Part shown: one piece after another, positions 1 to 8,411 of the stretch
Layout: each line of letters starts with the position of its first letter
Position numbering within the stretch: the first letter of the stretch is position 1
NCBI RefSeq assembly: GCF_030036535.1
Contig: NZ_CP080388.1
Coordinates: 1,302,001-1,366,000, forward strand
Source: Agrobacterium cucumeris
GTDB taxonomy: Bacteria > Pseudomonadota > Alphaproteobacteria > Rhizobiales > Rhizobiaceae
Direction of reading: 5' to 3'
Length of the DNA: 64,000 nt
The notes under the pieces: generated by a model
Seen by the model: the letters and a program-made list of their open reading frames with translations, nothing else
Databases searched by the model: none
Told to the model about the DNA's origin: nothing
Translations under genes and position numbers: made by a program

Positions 1-396
1 GTCGCTGGCCAGAATGACGATCTGGTCCTCGCCCCAGCTGAAACTCTTATATTCCCGCATCCCTTCCAGATGGGGATAGTCGGGATTGTTGCGGGTGAAA
101 CTGCGAATTCTCGGATAGGAGACGGAACCATCCGCATCCCGGCTGATGCTGCCGTCCGCCTCTTTCTCCGGTTCGAGCGTTAGCACGCCGATACCCAGCA
201 GCCGGGTGTAATTTTCAAGGCCGACAAACTCGGTCGGATTGGGAGACGTCAGCCGCTGGTTGGTGAAGGAAAAACCGAGCCCCAGCAGAAAGGGCGTGAT
301 CAGGAACAGCCCGATCAGCACCATCGCCGGTGCAGCCATGAGCCAGCCCGTGACGCCGTCCCGGGTGAGTTTTCCCTTTGAAGAAAAGAACGCCAT
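1..396 (-). CDS. Sugar ABC transporter permease, MalF type (N-terminal part)
   Basis: Inner-membrane permease of a carbohydrate ABC importer; the window edge cuts the gene after about 132 codons, so the EAA loop is not visible. The N-terminus has one clear membrane segment (about residues 17-40, APAMVLIGLFLITPFLLGLG), then the typical FVGLENYTRLL stretch near residue 52 and a long polar periplasmic loop, as in MalF/AglF-like permeases. The start is the ATG at 396, 12 bases after the stop of the binding-protein gene, so the two form one operon. The sugar cannot be told from this fragment. Confidence 0.85.
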   Translation of the reverse strand, partial: MAFFSSKGKLTRDGVTGWLMAAPAMVLIGLFLITPFLLGLGFSFTNQRLTSPNPTEFVGLENYTRLLGIGVLTLEPEKEADGSISRDADGSVSYPRIRSFTRNNPDYPHLEGMREYKSFSWGEDQIVILASD

Positions 397-408
397 CGAT
401 CACGACCC

Positions 409-1677
409 CTATTTGGGTTGGTAACCGGAATTGCGCTCAATGTTGTTGTTTATCTCATCCGTTGCATTGTCCAGCGTATCGGCAACATCCGCACCGTTGG
501 CAATATCGGAAAGAGCCTTGGAAAAGACCGGCGAGATGAAGGCGTAAGCCGGAGTGACCGGACGCAACGTTCCCTGGCGCTTGGACAGTTCGAAGAAAAC
601 CTCGAGCGGGCCACCCTGCTTGTAATTCTTCGTCATCTGGGCAGCCGAGGAGGTGGCCGGGATGAGGCCGACCGCATCGGAGAACTGCGCGAGATATTTG
701 TCCTGGATGGCGAATTCGATGAAGGCGGACGCGCCTTGCGGATGCTTGCTGGTGGCCGACACACCAAACTGCCAGGATCCGGCACCGATCTTCGGTCCCT
801 GCCCGAAATCAGGCGCTGGCAGGAACAGCAGGTCGTCGCCATATTTCTCCAGCGCCTTCACCGCAACCCAGTTGCCCATCCATTGCAAGGCGTGGCGACC
901 TTCCAGAAAACCGGTTTCATGATCGGCAGGCGATTGTGACGTTCCGGGTGCCAGCTTCTTCTCAAACAGAGACTGCCACCATTCTCCGAACTTGACGGCA
1001 CTGTCGCCGTTGAGGAAGTTCTCGGCGGTTTGATAATCTTTCTTGTCAATCAGGCTGCCGCCGAAGCTCTCCAGAAACGGGCTGAAGGCATAGCTGTACC
1101 ATTCGGTTTTATCGGCCATGCCAAGGTCTATCGCATATTCGAACTTGCCGCCGGCCGCGATTTTCTCGAGCGCCGCATTGAACTCCTCGCCGGTCCACGG
1201 CTGTTCCAGTGTGGGAATGCGAATGCCGTTTTCATCGAGAACCGATTTGCGGGCGAAGACCGCAACGGCCGCATCCCACAGGCCGACGGAATAGAGCTTG
1301 TCTCCCCACTTGCCCACGGCGCCGGGCAGGAAATTTTCAAGCTTTGCCTCATCGATCCGCAGTGGCTGCAAATAACCCGACCACGCCCAGTTCGGCATGT
1401 TCGGCCCATCGACATCCAGAATGTCGGGCAGCTTGTTGGAAAGTGCGGCGGCGGTGACGGATTCGTTATAGGCACTCTGCGGAAACTCCTGAAGCGAGAC
1501 TCGCCAGTCTGACTGGGACGAATTGAAGTCCTCGATGATGCCGGCCAAAATCTTGCGTTCTTCAACATTGCCCGCGCCGTGATACCACATCGTCAGGTCG
1601 GTCTGCGCCAGTGCTGCAGTGGAAAAAAACATCGACAGGGCGGTGAATGCGCCCGCAAAAATGGCTTTGGTGCTCAT
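409..1677 (-). CDS. Sugar ABC transporter substrate-binding protein
   Basis: Periplasmic solute-binding protein of family 1 (MalE-like), 422 aa, which delivers a carbohydrate to the permease encoded just downstream. A Sec signal peptide covers about residues 1-24 (cleavage after STAALA), followed by the usual LTMWYHGAG start of the mature domain. Motifs LPDILDVDGPNMPNWAWSGYL and ALQWMGNWV fit extracellular sugar-binding proteins. A strong AGGAGGAGGA ribosome site lies directly before the ATG at 1677. The substrate is not identifiable from sequence alone. Confidence 0.9.
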   Translation of the reverse strand: MSTKAIFAGAFTALSMFFSTAALAQTDLTMWYHGAGNVEERKILAGIIEDFNSSQSDWRVSLQEFPQSAYNESVTAAALSNKLPDILDVDGPNMPNWAWSGYLQPLRIDEAKLENFLPGAVGKWGDKLYSVGLWDAAVAVFARKSVLDENGIRIPTLEQPWTGEEFNAALEKIAAGGKFEYAIDLGMADKTEWYSYAFSPFLESFGGSLIDKKDYQTAENFLNGDSAVKFGEWWQSLFEKKLAPGTSQSPADHETGFLEGRHALQWMGNWVAVKALEKYGDDLLFLPAPDFGQGPKIGAGSWQFGVSATSKHPQGASAFIEFAIQDKYLAQFSDAVGLIPATSSAAQMTKNYKQGGPLEVFFELSKRQGTLRPVTPAYAFISPVFSKALSDIANGADVADTLDNATDEINNNIERNSGYQPK

Positions 1678-1759
1678 GGGTGGTCCTCCTCCTGAAGAAG
1701 GGTAACTTCACCATCCAGAGATTGTTCCGAAGAAAATCAGCTGCAAAGACAAGCGCGGG

Positions 1760-2092
1760 ATGGGACCCTTGGTCGCATCGGATGATCTTATAGAAACGGA
1801 CGTTGAGGACAGGTCATGGCTTTCCAACCTCGATGTCAGGTTCGAAATAAAGCCGACGCTGCGCTTCAATCACTATACCGAAACCATCTTTGCCGCACGT
1901 GAAGGGCAGGGGCTGGCGCTTGGCTGGGGGCTTCTGGTCAAGACCTTCCTGGACGACGGGACGCTGGTGCCCTTTGATGACACCCGCATGCCTTCCGGCG
2001 CCCGTTACAACATTGTCCTGCCGATCAAATCGCGAAGGACAATGGCGATCGACCGCGCGGCGGCCTGGCTTACTGCGGCGCTGCATGGGTAA
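1760..2092 (+). pseudogene. LysR-type regulator, C-terminal remnant
   Basis: This 110-codon frame resembles only the last part of a LysR effector-binding domain: the NHYTETIFAAREGQGLALGWGLL stretch followed by TLVPF and YNIVLP is typical of GcvA-like LysR C-termini. No helix-turn-helix or first half of the effector domain is present. The open frame extends upstream only to about 1706 without resembling LysR. It therefore looks like a decayed regulator, perhaps once serving the neighbouring sugar transporter. Whether the piece is translated is unknown. Confidence 0.6.
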
Positions 2093-2109
2093 ACGGCGGG
2101 ATACATCGC

Positions 2110-3060
2110 TCAGTAACTGACCGTCACAACGACAGTATCGCTGTAAACTCCCGGTGCCGGTGTATTCTGCGCCGGGACGCGCCCATAGACGGTCAGTGTT
2201 TGCAGGGTACCGGTTCCGGTGCCCGTGGTGATTTGGCCGGCCGCACTTCCCCAGACATTCGTGCGGTTGACGTCGCGATAGAGCCCGTAGGTTATCGATC
2301 CGCCAGCCAGCACCATCCGGCGCGACGCCGGCGGGCTGTTGCTCAGGCCGCCGTTGAGCGCGACGCTGTAATTCAGGTTGCTGGTGCAGGTTAGCCCGAT
2401 GGCCCCCGTTGCGTCGACTGCGGTGTTGAGAACGCCATGACTACCGAAATTGATGTTCTGTGCCGAGACAATGCAGGTCGGCGAGACCGCAGCTGTAACA
2501 TTGAAGGGCACCTGTGTCGGGTTCTGGGTTATGTCGGAGCAGTTCGGTGCCAATAAAAGAAATGACGTATAGGTGAAGCTGGTCTCGGCACCGGCAAAGC
2601 TGGAGAGATAAGGGCCACGGGCGGCAGCGGCCTGACCGGCGGTAATCCTGCCGTAAACGGTACGGGTTGTGCTGTTGAGAAGGAGGGGCAGCGCCATATC
2701 GATGGGCGGAGGTGATCCAAGCGCGGGCTGGGTGACCGATCCCCATGGCGTTGTGCGCCCGGAGTTCTGGTACAGCTGATAATTGAGGACGTTGCTACCT
2801 TGCAGCATCCGTCGGATGCCGCCCGATTGCCCGCCACTACCGGCATTGATGTTGGGGCAAATGCGGATGGAAAGCGCCAGCGACAAAGGGTTGGAGCAGG
2901 TCACCGACAATGTGGCGGTGGTATCCACGGCGCTGCCGCTTGTAAGGTTGACGAAGCCGAAACTCATGTCCGACATGCTGAAGCTACAGCTTTGCGCCAG
3001 AACCGGTGTCCCGGACAGGAAAGCGGCGATGGCAAGGGCAGCGCGGGTCAGATCCTTCAT
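2110..3060 (-). CDS. Spore coat U-domain fimbrial tip-like protein (two SCPU domains)
   Basis: Secreted protein of about 316 aa with a Sec signal peptide (residues 1-22, ending GTPVLA) and two tandem spore-coat-U/pilin domains. Domain 1 begins CSFSMSDMSFGFVN and domain 2 begins CIVSAQNINFGSHG; each ends in the YGR-x-G/VTVSY-type final strand. A two-domain SCPU protein as last gene of an archaic chaperone-usher operon matches the CsuE-like tip adhesin. The ATG at 3060 is chosen because it overlaps the usher stop (ATGA) and has a GGAG ribosome site; a start 15 bases upstream is less likely. Confidence 0.85.
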   Translation of the reverse strand: MKDLTRAALAIAAFLSGTPVLAQSCSFSMSDMSFGFVNLTSGSAVDTTATLSVTCSNPLSLALSIRICPNINAGSGGQSGGIRRMLQGSNVLNYQLYQNSGRTTPWGSVTQPALGSPPPIDMALPLLLNSTTRTVYGRITAGQAAAARGPYLSSFAGAETSFTYTSFLLLAPNCSDITQNPTQVPFNVTAAVSPTCIVSAQNINFGSHGVLNTAVDATGAIGLTCTSNLNYSVALNGGLSNSPPASRRMVLAGGSITYGLYRDVNRTNVWGSAAGQITTGTGTGTLQTLTVYGRVPAQNTPAPGVYSDTVVVTVSY

Positions 3061-5495
3061 TGAACGCTCCTGCATGTGGCTTCAAGGGTGGCGCGTGTCT
3101 TGGCGGCAGGGGAGACGGTAATCTGCGCTTCGCACTCTCCCTTTGTGGGTTGCGTGATGGAAAGCCGATGTGTTTCGCCGATATTATCGAGATAGGCCTG
3201 TCCGTCATAACCAACGATGAAGTCACGCTCACCGTCGATCTTGCCGGTCGATCCGGTTTCGATAAACTGGCCGCTTTCATCCTTCAGCGTCACCAGCGCC
3301 ACCTGCCCCTCGGTTTCCACCTTGAAGTTGACGACTGCTCCGGCGCGTTCTGTCGGTTTGACGGTTTGTTTTGTCGTGTCGATGCGGGCATCGACGGGAA
3401 GATTGCTGGGGTCCAGCGTGATGTTGTTGACGTCATAGGATCGCAGGTTCGGAAGCAGTATCTTTCCGCGTCGGTTCGTCTGGCCGATCGGGCGGTTTTC
3501 CAGCAGAATATCGACACCGGGTGCGCCCGCATCCACGACGGCGAAGGCGTCATCGATCCGGTTTCCAATAAAGACATCGCCACCGGCCAGCGCTATTGAT
3601 CCGTCGATCTGGGCATAGGCCTGTGTCGTGCGGTTGAATTGATCGACGCCGGCCGACACACGCGCGACGCTGCCGCGATAACTGCCGGAGGCGGAGGCGA
3701 TATCGTTGCCGCCCATCGAACCGCGCAGGCGCCAGCCATAACTTCCTTCCGCCTGCTCCTCGGATTTTCCGACTTCGGCCGTCATGGAATATCCGTCCGC
3801 ATCGGAGGACATGCCGGCTGAACCGGAGACGCCGCCGCCAAACGACCAGGAGAGGCCGGCATAGATGCCATAGGAATTGCTGTCCTCGAGGTCCTTATAA
3901 GCGGTGATGAAGATATTGCCGTTTTCGCCGAAGGGCCGCGTGGCGGAAAGGCCAAGCAGCCGGGATTTTCTTTCATCGAAGGTTTCCAGCTGTGTGTAGG
4001 AGAAGTTAAGGCTCGTCTCATCGAAGCCGAGTTGCGTGGACACGGAAATCTGGTCGAGCGCGCGCGGTGGCCGCGCACTGAGCAGGCCGGCTATCGTGCG
4101 GACTTTTGATGTATCGGCGGAAACGGATGCCATGTCGTTATAGTCGCCGAATGTCCGTTGCGAGCGGGCGTTTAACCGTACTCCAAGCAATTCGGCTTCG
4201 ACATTTGCGGAAAGCTGATAACCGCTTTCTGCGCCAAACCGGCTCGATGCGCCCGAAATCGCCGCCAGTCCATGGGCTCCAAGCGTGAAGACGCCGCCGA
4301 AGCCGATATTGTAGAAATCCTCGCCGCCTTCGGCGTGGCCCTCCAGCGTCAACCCGTCCGACAATCCATAGCGCACCGTCGCCGAGCCGAGTGGCCTGTC
4401 ATCATAATCGAAAGACGAGGTGCCGTAATTGCTCCGGGCAAAGCCAAGCTCGGCCGAAAAATCGATGAGACCCTTCGCGAGCAGATCCGGCGAGGTGTAA
4501 AAAGGCGTTTCGGACACGGTTTCACGCCCCAGCGCATCCCGCACTACCAGTCTTGCATTGCCCGCGCCGCTGATGACCGGAAGATTGGTGATGGAGAATG
4601 GTCCCTCGGGAACATCCTGCGACAGGCGGCGGATATTGTTGACATAGACATCGACGGTGGAGGGCACCGCAGCGGAGCCTGCGAATTCCGGCATCGGCAT
4701 GGTGACGATATCCGGCCGCAGATCGAAGTTTCGGCGGATCTGCACGCCGCCCAACCGCGTTGGACGTGTCCAGCTCAGCCCCCCGGTAATCAGGTCTCCG
4801 GCCCGGTATGTCGTCAGGCTGTCCTCATCGGAGTAGCTCCAGGTGGTGTCGAGGCGCTGAGTGTCGAATTGCGACAGGCGTGATGTGCTCAGGACCTGAG
4901 ACGAAGACAGCACGCCCAGCGGGCCAAACACCCGGCTTTCCAAAAGGGCGGAGACACCGTTGAAGTCGGTCAGATCCGACCATTTGTTGCCGCCGGACGA
5001 GCCGTAGATCGTGTAGTTCACCAGACCTCCAAAATCGCCAGTGGCCTTGTCCTGCACATCCTCGTTTTCCTCCTCGACGCTCCTGCCGGATGCGTCAATG
5101 ACCTTGCTCGCCCGTGCCGCCGTGGGCAGGGTGAAATGGACCGACTGCGTGCTTTCATCATAACGGGTCACCACATCCGGCAGCCTGGAGACATCGATCC
5201 AGCCATCATCGCCTGCCGCGCTCTCAACCGGAGAAATCCCGATGTTTTTCAGCTGTTCCGGTTCGATAAGAAGCGACCCGGCGTCGTTTTGACGAAATGT
5301 GGCGATCAGTTCCGTTGAAACATCATTGATGTAGACTTCGAGCTGCAATTGCCCGGCTTCTTTTGCAGCAAAAGAAGTGGGCGGCGTCGCAGGGGGCAAA
5401 TCCTGCGCCACGGATAAACTGCTCGATGAAAAGATCGTCAAACCTGCAATCGTCAAAACGGCAAGGTCAGCCGCCGTTGACGCGCGCCGTCGCAT
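3057..5495 (-). CDS. Fimbrial biogenesis outer membrane usher
   Basis: Outer-membrane usher of about 812 aa (CsuD/PapC-FimD family) through which pilin-chaperone complexes are assembled and exported. Signal peptide up to LSVAQ (about residue 30); N-terminal periplasmic domain with LQLEVYINDV; beta-barrel centre with repeated Gly/aromatic strands and the YVNNIRR-x-VPEGPF plug-region signature (about residues 275-300); C-terminal domains with GVDILLENRPIGQTNRRGKILLPNL, typical of ushers. The gene overlaps the chaperone gene by 29 bases and the tip gene by 4, so translation is coupled. Confidence 0.93.
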   Translation of the reverse strand: MRRRASTAADLAVLTIAGLTIFSSSSLSVAQDLPPATPPTSFAAKEAGQLQLEVYINDVSTELIATFRQNDAGSLLIEPEQLKNIGISPVESAAGDDGWIDVSRLPDVVTRYDESTQSVHFTLPTAARASKVIDASGRSVEEENEDVQDKATGDFGGLVNYTIYGSSGGNKWSDLTDFNGVSALLESRVFGPLGVLSSSQVLSTSRLSQFDTQRLDTTWSYSDEDSLTTYRAGDLITGGLSWTRPTRLGGVQIRRNFDLRPDIVTMPMPEFAGSAAVPSTVDVYVNNIRRLSQDVPEGPFSITNLPVISGAGNARLVVRDALGRETVSETPFYTSPDLLAKGLIDFSAELGFARSNYGTSSFDYDDRPLGSATVRYGLSDGLTLEGHAEGGEDFYNIGFGGVFTLGAHGLAAISGASSRFGAESGYQLSANVEAELLGVRLNARSQRTFGDYNDMASVSADTSKVRTIAGLLSARPPRALDQISVSTQLGFDETSLNFSYTQLETFDERKSRLLGLSATRPFGENGNIFITAYKDLEDSNSYGIYAGLSWSFGGGVSGSAGMSSDADGYSMTAEVGKSEEQAEGSYGWRLRGSMGGNDIASASGSYRGSVARVSAGVDQFNRTTQAYAQIDGSIALAGGDVFIGNRIDDAFAVVDAGAPGVDILLENRPIGQTNRRGKILLPNLRSYDVNNITLDPSNLPVDARIDTTKQTVKPTERAGAVVNFKVETEGQVALVTLKDESGQFIETGSTGKIDGERDFIVGYDGQAYLDNIGETHRLSITQPTKGECEAQITVSPAAKTRATLEATCRSVQ

Positions 5496-6186
5496 TGACG
5501 GGGCCGCCTTCGCTCTCAGCCGAAATCTTCAGTGTGCCACCAGCTTTTTTGCTGCCGGTTGCCGGAACAAGAAAGCTTGCGCCGGATTTGCCAAGCACAT
5601 AGCCCACCAGGCCCTGTTGCTGGGCAATTGCTTGCCCGTTGCCACCCAGAACTTTCAGGTTGGCGATCCGTATCCGTTTCTGACCATTGTTGGAAACGGA
5701 TACCCTGTAACCTTTGCCCTGTGGCGTTATCGACCAGACCGGCTCGGCATCGCCTGTGGAAGCGGGCGAAAAGAAAACCGGGATGGAGTGGCGAACGACC
5801 AGACTGACCGTGCCGGACTGGGGTCTTCCCGCAGCGGGCAATTCATCCACGATGACGCGGTAGCTCTCTTCCGCCCTGATGGGTGTTTTGGAAAGCCGGA
5901 CGATCCGGATAAGGTTCTCGGCGCCCGGCTTCAGCTGCGTCATCGGCGGGCTGGCGACGACGTCCTCCGCCGCGGTGTAGACGTCCGAGCCGTTTTGCTG
6001 GGTCCAGCGGAATATCCTGACCTGAACGTTGATCGGCGTTTTCGCATCATTCCATATGCGCAGGCTGGACGCCGCCGCCGGCGCCCTTAAATCCAGAATG
6101 ACTGGTGAAACCCGCAAAGATGCGGCGTGTGAAGGTGAGACACTCAAACCGGCAATAAACGCAGCCGCTAAGGTAAAAAGACGCAT
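5467..6186 (-). CDS. Periplasmic fimbrial chaperone (PapD-like)
   Basis: Chaperone of about 239 aa that caps pilin subunits by donor-strand complementation before they reach the usher. Signal peptide ends near SPSHA (residue 21). The N-terminal Ig-like domain has LRVSPVILDLRAPAAASSLRIWND, an archaic (CsuC-type) pattern, and the ESYRVIVDELP segment corresponds to the conserved G1-strand region. It lies between pilin and usher, with 21 bases after the pilin stop and a 29-base overlap into the usher, supporting one transcript. Confidence 0.9.
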   Translation of the reverse strand: MRLFTLAAAFIAGLSVSPSHAASLRVSPVILDLRAPAAASSLRIWNDAKTPINVQVRIFRWTQQNGSDVYTAAEDVVASPPMTQLKPGAENLIRIVRLSKTPIRAEESYRVIVDELPAAGRPQSGTVSLVVRHSIPVFFSPASTGDAEPVWSITPQGKGYRVSVSNNGQKRIRIANLKVLGGNGQAIAQQQGLVGYVLGKSGASFLVPATGSKKAGGTLKISAESEGGPVNATARVNGG

Positions 6187-6207
6187 GCGCGATCCTCCCT
6201 ATGGCGA

Positions 6208-6705
6208 TCAGTAATTGAGCGTGGCCGTCACCGTATCGGTATAGACGCCGACCGCAGGTGTCGTCTGGGCAGGTACGCGCCCATAGACCGTGAATGTTTG
6301 CGGCGCTCCGGTTCCCGTTCCTGTCTGGCGATCCGTCCCCACGGTGTTGCCCCACACCGTGGTATGTGCCGCAGTCGTATAGAGTGAATATGCAATGGTG
6401 GCACCCGCCGGGGACGTCATCAGGCGGCTGGCGACAGTGGCGCCCGAACCGGCGCCGGCGCTCAGGCCAAGGCTGAAGGGTGTGCTGGAGGTGCATTGAA
6501 CGACGACCTGACTGGTCGCGTCGATATTGTTGCTGATGACACCATTGGTGCCGAAATTCAGATTGCCGGCCGAGTTGATCTGGCATGCCGCCTGAATGGT
6601 GATCTGTACCGTGAAGTTTGAAGTGGCGACCTGCGCCATGCCTGATGACGGCGCAAGGGCGAACGCCGCAAGTGATAATAGGTAGCCTGATGTTGCGAAC
6701 TTCAT
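6208..6705 (-). CDS. Spore coat U-domain major pilin-like protein
   Basis: Single SCPU-domain protein, about 165 aa, the probable major subunit (CsuA/B-like) of the archaic fimbria. Signal peptide ends SSGMAQ; the mature domain starts with two-strand pilin features (FTVQITIQAACQINSAGNLNFG) and ends TVYGRVPAQTTPAVGVYTD plus TATLNY, the C-terminal strand pattern shared with the tip protein at 2110-3060. The ATG at 6705 is preferred over an upstream in-frame ATG at 6747 because GGGGAGAG lies just before it. First gene of the four-gene operon. Confidence 0.85.
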   Translation of the reverse strand: MKFATSGYLLSLAAFALAPSSGMAQVATSNFTVQITIQAACQINSAGNLNFGTNGVISNNIDATSQVVVQCTSSTPFSLGLSAGAGSGATVASRLMTSPAGATIAYSLYTTAAHTTVWGNTVGTDRQTGTGTGAPQTFTVYGRVPAQTTPAVGVYTDTVTATLNY

Positions 6706-7034
6706 GCTCTCTCCCCAAGCGGCTGCGCTGCAGATTTCCTCGGTCACAACGCAGGATCACCCCAATAGCGGGTAATTAGAATAATCTAATACTCGCTTCG
6801 ATTTGGTTAACAAATCCTTAACGGCGGGGCCTAGAAAACTACAGGATGAAATACAGCATAAAGTACAACCGTAAATTCTGTGGTATTCGCGGATGAGAGA
6901 GTAGATAAATCCTCGAAAAAATTTAGATAATCAGTGGCTTGTCCATTTCCTCGCAGTGAGGTTGGATGTGATGGTGCACACTTGGATGAAGACGCCAGAT
7001 TGTGACCTTTGGCCGATGGCCATATAGGGAGCCC
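6706..7034. other. Intergenic region between fimbria operon and hutC
   Basis: AT-rich stretch of about 330 bases holding the promoter region of the fimbria operon (reading left) and the tail end of hutC transcription. No convincing gene is seen. A CtrA-type box lies inside it and is listed separately. Confidence 0.6.
6807..6822 (-). promoter_or_regulatory. Putative CtrA box upstream of the pilin gene
   Basis: TTAACAAATCCTTAAC matches the alphaproteobacterial CtrA consensus TTAA-N7-TTAAC exactly and sits about 100 bases upstream of the pilin ATG at 6705. CtrA is the cell-cycle response regulator that controls polar organelle and pilus genes in Caulobacter and relatives. The match is seen; the regulation is inferred. 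Confidence 0.5.
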
Positions 7035-7775
7035 TTATTCCTGACTTTCGAGTCGATAACGGCTTCCGGGATATAATAACCGTACCGATGTTACCGCACG
7101 GCTTGAAGACCATGTCCGTCGCCGAACCTGCAGGCAGGGTTCGTGACGGCCGATCGCCAGCAACTTGCATTCCCATGGCTGGGGCGCTGCTGCCTCGATG
7201 AACTGTTCGGTCCGGGAAATTGGCGCCAATGCCGTCAGATAGGCATTTGGCGTCGTCAAGCTGAAGTCCTGTCGCAGATAGTCCGGGGCGACCGCGGCAT
7301 TCACGAAACGATCTTCCAGCTGGATCGGCACGTCGTCTTCGTGATGAACGATGATCGAATGGAAAATCGTAGCGCCAACGTCGATCTCCAGCGCGGAAGC
7401 AAGATCGGGACCGCATACTTCGGTCTGCGCCAGGATCAGGCTGGCCTGGTGGGAGGAGCCCCGTTCCTTGATCTCGTCGGCGATGTTGCGCACACCCATC
7501 ATCGCGGCGCTTCTCTTTTTTGATGCGACGAATGAGCCGCGTCCCTGAACACGCACGATGACACCTTCGGTCGCAAGCTCCCGCAGGGCACGGTTTGCCG
7601 TCATCCGGCTGACGCCCAGCATCTCCACCATCTCGTTCTCGGAAGGAACCCGGTGGTGAAGGGGCCATTCGCCGCTTGCGATCTTTGCCTTGATTTGCGT
7701 TTTCACACGCTCATAGAGCGGCAGAGAAGGATACTCGCTGGATGTTGCGAGGTCGCTTTCGATCACGGACGGCAT
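7035..7775 (-). CDS. hutC: GntR/HutC-family transcriptional repressor
   Basis: Regulator of 246 aa. N-terminal GntR winged helix (about residues 18-85, with VPSENEMVEMLGVSRMTANRAL as recognition region and RVQGRGSFVA wing) followed by a UTRA effector domain (about 100-240; PIQLEDRFVN and LQVRRRTW are HutC-like). Known HutC proteins repress histidine-use genes and are released by urocanate. It is divergent from hutX-hutW-hutV-hutH, and two similar 18-bp dyads in the gap are likely its operators. Full length, no defects seen. Confidence 0.88.
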   Translation of the reverse strand: MPSVIESDLATSSEYPSLPLYERVKTQIKAKIASGEWPLHHRVPSENEMVEMLGVSRMTANRALRELATEGVIVRVQGRGSFVASKKRSAAMMGVRNIADEIKERGSSHQASLILAQTEVCGPDLASALEIDVGATIFHSIIVHHEDDVPIQLEDRFVNAAVAPDYLRQDFSLTTPNAYLTALAPISRTEQFIEAAAPQPWECKLLAIGRHEPCLQVRRRTWSSSRAVTSVRLLYPGSRYRLESQE

Positions 7776-7876
7776 TTAAACTCCCTGAAAATCGGCATGC
7801 TGCCTAAAATATAACCAGCATTTCGGACGCATGCAAAATATCATCTTTGCGCTTGCTTGTCTCCTAAAACCATGCA

Positions 7877-7894
7877 AAGTTACATATACAACTT
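7877..7894. promoter_or_regulatory. Putative HutC operator 1
   Basis: An AAGTT-N8-AACTT dyad with a TGTATATGTA core on the minus strand, about 100 bases upstream of hutC. It matches the second dyad at 8213-8230 in 15 of 18 bases when read on the minus strand. The TGTA half-site resembles the known HutC recognition core TGTA-N2-TACA. Confidence 0.5.
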
Positions 7895-8212
7895 GTGAAA
7901 CATCGATGGGACTTGAAAAGTCGATCTTTTGCAGGCGCATTTTTCTCGTAAGTGGCTGAAGTGAGGATGTTTGCGTGCCGACCCGCTCCGAAAGGGGAAT
8001 GCAGTCTGGCTCGCCGATATCGGGAGAAAGGGCTGTGAATGCGTGGTTATGAACCGTTTACGGCTTTATTGGTTTGCAGGCGGCCGCATATGTTTCGGCG
8101 CGAGACAGCTGGATTGGCCGCGTTCAGGGTTCGAGCGGTGCCGGTTCTCCAGGCGCTCTTTCATCGCCCTTCCTGCTTGCCGCCATTCTCCGCCATCAAA
8201 GCCGATTTCGTA

Positions 8213-8230
8213 AAGTTGTATAGTGAACTT
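8213..8230. promoter_or_regulatory. Putative HutC operator 2
   Basis: AAGTTGTATAGTGAACTT, an AAGTT-N8-AACTT dyad about 180 bases before the hutX ATG and 15/18 identical to the dyad near hutC. The pair suggests that HutC controls both its own gene and the hutXWVH operon. Confidence 0.5.
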
Positions 8231-8411
8231 AAGGAGAGCTATTTTCGTTGCCGGCAGGGGGTAGGTGTCTTGATCGGACCTGCGCCAAACAGTCTCGCTG
8301 ACCGGGCGAAAGGTCGACATTCCTTCATTATATTTTCAGGGAGATCCTGCGCCGGCACCGCATGAATTTGTGCCGACAACATGCCAACCATCAATCAAAA
8401 AGGGGAATAAG

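Larger units (their letters stand above)
7776..8411. other. hutC-hutX divergent intergenic region
   Basis: This 636-base gap holds no gene I can support; short open frames on both strands have low-quality composition and no family resemblance. It contains two matching 18-bp dyads (7877-7894 and 8213-8230) and must hold the promoters for both directions. Confidence 0.6.

Noticed and set aside
8039..8365. 108-codon frame in the hutC-hutX gap
   Set aside because: No ribosome site, no family resemblance, and it overlaps the operator-like dyad.
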